From assembly GCF_003702045.1 (NCBI RefSeq), contig NZ_RBTP01000031.1, forward strand, positions 1-64,000: 64,000 nt of DNA, written 5' to 3'. Source of the stretch: Pseudomonas viridiflava (GTDB taxonomy: Bacteria > Pseudomonadota > Gammaproteobacteria > Pseudomonadales > Pseudomonadaceae). The notes beneath the pieces are model-generated. The model saw only the letters and a list, made by a program, of their open reading frames with translations. It was not told the origin of the DNA and did no database searches. The translations under genes and the position numbers were made by a program. Shown here one piece after another: positions 62,326 through 64,000 of this stretch (position 1 is its first letter; each line of letters opens with the position of its first letter).

Positions 62326-64000
62326 TCAGCCTTCCACCAGACTCCACTGTTTGCTCAACCGTTTGTCAGACACCGGCATCCGGGTGCCCAACTGCTGAGC
62401 GAAGAGCGAGACGCGATACTCTTCCATCCACCAACGATAGACCGCCAGCTCCGGGTCGCGCTTGCCTTCCTGGCGGTGTTTATCGGCACGCGCCTGATAC
62501 TGCGCCCACAGCCCCGCCAACTCAATGCTCCAGACCCGGTCCTTTTGCACCTGGCCGGGCAGTTTTTCCAGACGTATCTCGATGGCCTTGAGGTAGCGCG
62601 GCAGCTCCTTGAGCCATTGCGCGGGCGTTTCGCGCACAAAGCCCGGATAAACCAGCTTGCCAAGCTGCGCCTTGATGTCATTGAGCGCAACCGCCTGGGC
62701 CAGATCGATCTTGCCTTTGAAGCGCTTCTGCAAACCGTGCCATAGCTTGAGAATCTCAAGGGTCAGCTTTGCCAGACGCTCGGCATGCTCGGTCCAGTCG
62801 GCACGTTTGCGTTCGGCCAGCGACAGCAACCCGGCGCCGTCACGGGGCAGCTCGGCTTCGCTTTCCAGAACACAACTGTCGAGGCTGGCCAGCAGGATGT
62901 CTTCAATCAGTGCATCGATACGACCCAACTCGCGGTACAACAAGGCCAGCTCAGTCTGGCCCGGAAGCTTGCTTCGCAAGAACTTCGCGGGCTCGGCCAA
63001 CTGTTGCAGCAACAGCCGTTGCAGAGCGCGGCGATGCTGATATTCGGCCTCGGCCTGGGTCGAGAAGCGGCCTTCCTTGACCGTGCCAGCCTCTTCCACC
63101 AGCGCGGGGTACACCGTCATCGACAGCCCGGCGATGTTCTGTTGGGTTTTCTGTGCCACCGGCGCGAACACCTTGGCCTCGACCGGCTGTTGGCTTTTCG
63201 CTGACTGCGGGACGGCGAGCGCAGCCTGGCTGGCTTCAGCAAAACGCGCCGTGAGTTCGTCCAGCTCTCGGCCTTCGCCAAGGAACTTGCCATTGCCATC
63301 GACAATTTCAAGGTTCATTTTCAAATGGTTATCGAGCTGCTGAGCCGCTTCGGCCCAGGCTTCGTCGGTGACCCGGGCACCCGTCATGCGCAACAACTCG
63401 CGGCCCAGTGCGTAGGGCAGAGAGCCCTCGCCAAAGGTGATGCGCTGCAAGGCGGCCTTGATGAAGTCAGGCACCGGCACGAAGTTTTTGCGCACTGCCT
63501 TGGGCAGGTTGCGGACCAGCGCAATGCACTTGGCCTCCAGCAGACCCGGCACCAGCCACTCCAAGCGCTCGGCGGGCAACGTCAGCAACAGCGGTGCGGG
63601 GACGCGCAGGGTCACCCCGTCGCGCGGATGATTGGGCTCGAAGTGATAGGTCAGCGACAGGCTCAGCTCACCCAGACGCAAAGTATCCGGGTACTGCGCG
63701 GCGGTGACTTCGCTGGCCTCGCGGGCCAGCACATCCTCTTCGCGCATGATCAACAGTTGCGGGTTCTTTTGGCTCTCGACCTTGTACCAGCTGTCGAAGG
63801 TCGCCGTCTGGTGAATCTCGGCCGGAATGCGCGCTTCGTAAAAGCTGTAGAGCGTGTCTTCGTCGGCCAGAATGTCGCGACGACGGGCCTTGGCTTCCAG
63901 CTCGTCGAGCTGTTCCAGCAGGCGAGTATTGGCGCTCAGGCATTTGGCACGGGACAGGATATCGCCGCGCACCAGGCCTTCGCGGATGAATAATTCACGC
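62326..64000 (-). CDS. hrpA: ATP-dependent RNA helicase HrpA, C-terminal part (cut by window edge)
   Basis: About 558 residues of the C-terminus are present; the frame stays open to base 64000 (RELFIREGLVRGDIL), so the start lies outside. This region has no helicase motifs; it is the DUF3418 C-terminal domain of HrpA (FYEARIPAEIHQTATFDSWYK, LRLGELSLSLTYHFEPNHPRDGVTLRVPAPLLLTLP, ERLEWLVPGLLEAKCIALVRNLPKAVRKNFVPVPDF). The end matches HrpA (YRWWMEEYRVSLFAQQLGTRMPVSDKRL). HrpA is a large DEAH helicase involved in mRNA processing and ribosome rescue. This hrpA is unrelated to the type III pilin of the same name. Confidence 0.92.
   Translation of the reverse strand, partial: RELFIREGLVRGDILSRAKCLSANTRLLEQLDELEAKARRRDILADEDTLYSFYEARIPAEIHQTATFDSWYKVESQKNPQLLIMREEDVLAREASEVTAAQYPDTLRLGELSLSLTYHFEPNHPRDGVTLRVPAPLLLTLPAERLEWLVPGLLEAKCIALVRNLPKAVRKNFVPVPDFIKAALQRITFGEGSLPYALGRELLRMTGARVTDEAWAEAAQQLDNHLKMNLEIVDGNGKFLGEGRELDELTARFAEASQAALAVPQSAKSQQPVEAKVFAPVAQKTQQNIAGLSMTVYPALVEEAGTVKEGRFSTQAEAEYQHRRALQRLLLQQLAEPAKFLRSKLPGQTELALLYRELGRIDALIEDILLASLDSCVLESEAELPRDGAGLLSLAERKRADWTEHAERLAKLTLEILKLWHGLQKRFKGKIDLAQAVALNDIKAQLGKLVYPGFVRETPAQWLKELPRYLKAIEIRLEKLPGQVQKDRVWSIELAGLWAQYQARADKHRQEGKRDPELAVYRWWMEEYRVSLFAQQLGTRMPVSDKRLSKQWSLVEG

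Noticed and set aside
1..64000. CRISPR arrays, rRNA genes, insertion sequences or prophage genes
   Set aside because: No regular repeat-spacer pattern, no rRNA sequence, and no transposase, integrase or phage structural protein was seen.

Overview
The window reads as chromosomal DNA of a fluorescent plant-associated Pseudomonas of the P. syringae group. The supporting signs are a 1610-residue modular mannuronan C5-epimerase with the layout described for P. syringae PsmE, a near-consensus HrpL ('hrp box') promoter at the left edge, several kinds of Pseudomonas REP palindrome, and many short conserved Pseudomonas proteins. Apart from the first 5 kb it looks like ordinary core and accessory chromosome. 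I see no IS element, prophage, CRISPR array, rRNA or intact tRNA.

Layout. 1-5 kb is the most irregular part. It has a hrp box followed by two small ORFs, a member of a paralogous hypothetical family (a second member lies at 11.7-12.4 kb), a small secreted protein, and a DUF4225 gene followed by two related, apparently frameshifted membrane-protein genes. 4.8-13 kb carries an Aer-type chemoreceptor, a zinc-ribbon protein, a LysR regulator divergent from an MFS exporter, a MASE2-GGDEF diguanylate cyclase and a stand-alone LuxR-type HTH protein. 13-19 kb carries an MHS-type symporter, a TonB-dependent siderophore receptor, a PepSY protein and a periplasmic PQQ-type sugar dehydrogenase. 19-24 kb is a signalling block: an RsbQ-type hydrolase overlaps a PAS histidine kinase, a GAF histidine kinase follows, and a DapF-like protein lacking both catalytic cysteines and carrying a REP insertion is divergent. 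24-32 kb holds mostly metabolic and housekeeping genes (cytosine-deaminase-like protein, two GNATs, glycine-betaine-type binding protein, peptide deformylase, YihY membrane protein, CsbD, FrnE-like oxidoreductase, CvfB). 32-40 kb holds lipoproteins, a TorF-type porin, a DEAD-box helicase, an EamA exporter and a cyclophilin-like protein. 40-48 kb holds a hydrolase, a second LysR/MFS divergent pair, an XAC2610-type protein, a YbdG-like MscS channel and an SDR. 48.9-53.8 kb is psmE. 54-64 kb holds azoR, a LysR gene followed by a hydrolase, ppiA, an MsbA-like ABC exporter, a FemAB-like protein, a KAS III and the 3' end of hrpA.

How genes work together. The clearest modules are RsbQ plus PAS kinase (a small-molecule sensing pair), the two LysR/MFS divergons, and DUF4225 with its coupled membrane-protein genes. 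PsmE is a module in itself, combining epimerase and SGNH acetylhydrolase domains on one RTX scaffold. No complete undescribed multi-gene system could be shown. The best candidates for follow-up are the hrp-box operon, the DUF4225 cluster, the RsbQ/PAS-kinase pair and the serine-substituted DapF homologue.
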